Shown here piece after piece: positions 62,591 through 64,000 of a DNA stretch of 64,000 nt. Source of the DNA: Alviniconcha marisindica (lineage: Eukaryota; Mollusca; Gastropoda; Provannidae); the NCBI GenBank assembly GCA_018857735.1, contig JABMCL010002092.1, positions 35,001 through 99,000 on the forward strand. The letters are read 5' to 3'. The notes beneath the pieces were generated by a model that ran no database searches, was not told the origin of the DNA, and was given only the letters and a program-made list of their open reading frames with translations. Within the stretch, counting starts at the first letter, position 1. Every line of letters starts with the position of its first letter. The translations under genes were made by a program, and so were the position numbers.

Positions 62591-64000
62591 GTGAGTGAAT
62601 TTTCAATTTGGATCATGTACCTTTTTACAGTTTTGATCGAAATGTGATGTTGCGTCCGACAGATTAAATAGTTCCTTTTCACTGATACAATGTTATTTTT
62701 GCATTTTCATTCGTAATTGTAAGCGAAGTGACCATTATTAAACAGGTTTCGGTCGGCAGTGTGCAAATTCAAAGTGATGTCTTCGTTCGATAGCCTGCTG
62801 TTTCTCAGATGACACAAGTGGGCCTTAGGCCAGTATTTTGATCGCGAGTGACCGAATTTTGCACAGTAGTGTCCACGTTTCGATCAACGAACTAGTTTTT
62901 TCTTAGTGTTTCGACTGAAAGAGAAAAACTTATACGTTCAAGTGTTTACTTCGTAATGGCGAAAATACCCGTGTTTACGACGGCACACGTTTCGGAGTTG
63001 ATTTGCCACTGTCGGACACCGGGTTTTTCATTTGTTCAGTCGATCGGAACAGCATGATGCCATGACACAAATTCTTACTCCTCAGTACATTTCTGCAACT
63101 CTACAGGTTTATTATTGCTGTCTGTGATGTGAACTAAGAGTTTAAAAAAGGCATAGCCGTAAATTATCTATTTATACCAATTTGTACAAATTGTACAAAC
63201 ACACAACAACAACAACAAAAAAGAAGAAGAAAGAAAAAGAAAAGAAGCATTACCATGACATTAACATTGTGATCAGGGAGATGTTTTTTTTAAAATTATT
63301 TTATCTTCCCAGGCCTTCCCATTTCCCTGGGATGAATAAAGCATATTGTTAGAATGTTAATCACTTAATGGTAGAAGAAGAAGAAGACAAATGGATATAT
63401 GCTTTCACCACAGTTTTTCTCTTTAATACTAATAGTTTTGTGAATGAATGCAGATAAAAGCTTGAACAGATCTGTACATTGTAGGCTCGGGCAGGGCATT
63501 TTGACCTAAAGGTGGCATTTTCAAACTAACGTAACTTTTTGGTCGTGGTGTTACAGCTATGATCTTTTACAGAAGAAACACTATGTATATAATGTAGGTG
63601 TATACATAATTGTATGTTATATGGATAAGTGGTTGTTGAGAAATGCCAGTTTGAAAAATGCTTTTTTATGAGAAAATGCTCAAAACAATTTAACATTGTT
63701 TAAAAACTTTAAAAAGGTTACTTAACTTTTGAGCTTGGGGGTATTCAAAAGAGATTACCCAAGTGAAGAATCAAGAAGCATCACAGGCCCCACTAACAGG
63801 ACCAAAATTTTATTTTAATTTATGGTCATAGCAGTTTTTCAGTCAATTCATCCATTTTACAGTCTAGAACAGAACCAATCAAAATTTGAAAGTTGTAAAA
63901 ACATGGACATGAGCATGCACTGCCAGTGCCATTATGTTTATGTTTATTAAGAAATCAATGTTTGAAACATGGACAGGAGCAGTGACAATGACATGTCTCA
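62591..64000. other. unassigned region to the right edge
   Basis: AT-rich, with small AAC and AAG runs near 63200-63245 and 63375. No coding exon was recognised on either strand. It would be intron for both CNNM (minus) and the putative plus-strand gene. Confidence 0.4.

Overview
This is a eukaryotic, intron-rich and repeat-dense genomic window. The best fit is a mollusc, probably a marine gastropod. The reasons are: very many long (GT)n, (GA)n and poly-G/C tracts; several tRNA-headed SINE families; CR1/Jockey-like LINE remnants; and animal coding exons with canonical GT-AG borders. There are no operons, rRNA genes or CRISPR arrays. Apart from LINE remnants and the two genes below, almost all long open frames are artefacts of dinucleotide repeats.

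Region 1 (1-23 kb) is a repeat-rich intergenic landscape. It holds one small gene on the minus strand (4733 down to 2762). Its two exons join in phase and predict a 95-residue protein with a signal peptide and one canonical EF-hand loop. Both splice junctions of its single coding intron lie inside tandem repeats: the donor in a ~88-bp array and the acceptor in a ~70-bp triplication. Around it are two copies of SINE family A, two of SINE family B, a SINE-like family C, a 2.1-kb decayed LINE (8.06-10.2 kb), LINE 3' tails, a MITE-like element, and several minisatellites and microsatellites.

Region 2 (23-41.8 kb) is AT-rich and much poorer in microsatellites, with no convincing host exons. It contains a third SINE A copy, a 37-bp-arm inverted repeat (31.9-32.1 kb), and a broken retroelement gag-like region (36.2-39.0 kb) carrying a CCCH zinc-finger signature.

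Region 3 (41.8-60.0 kb) is the 3' half of a CNNM (cyclin M / ancient conserved domain protein) gene on the minus strand. Five exons (60006-59863, 47816-47682, 46402-46241, 45170-45087, 42678-41825) join in one consistent phase. They encode the end of the CBS pair, the linker, the cyclic-nucleotide-binding-homology domain and a long Ser/acidic tail ending at a stop. The upstream exons (extracellular part, DUF21 membrane domain, first CBS) lie beyond the right edge. Its introns hold LINE fragments, minisatellites and a degenerate tandem array that appears to begin at an exon donor.

Region 4 (60-64 kb) has LINE relics in the CNNM intron, a perfect 28-bp palindrome, and a possible plus-strand promoter and first coding exon. 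That promoter has a ZNF143/Staf-like site just upstream of a strong-Kozak ATG, followed by a splice donor after four codons.

The strongest candidate for something undescribed is the small secreted EF-hand gene with tandemly multiplied splice junctions, together with the similar donor-spanning array in CNNM.
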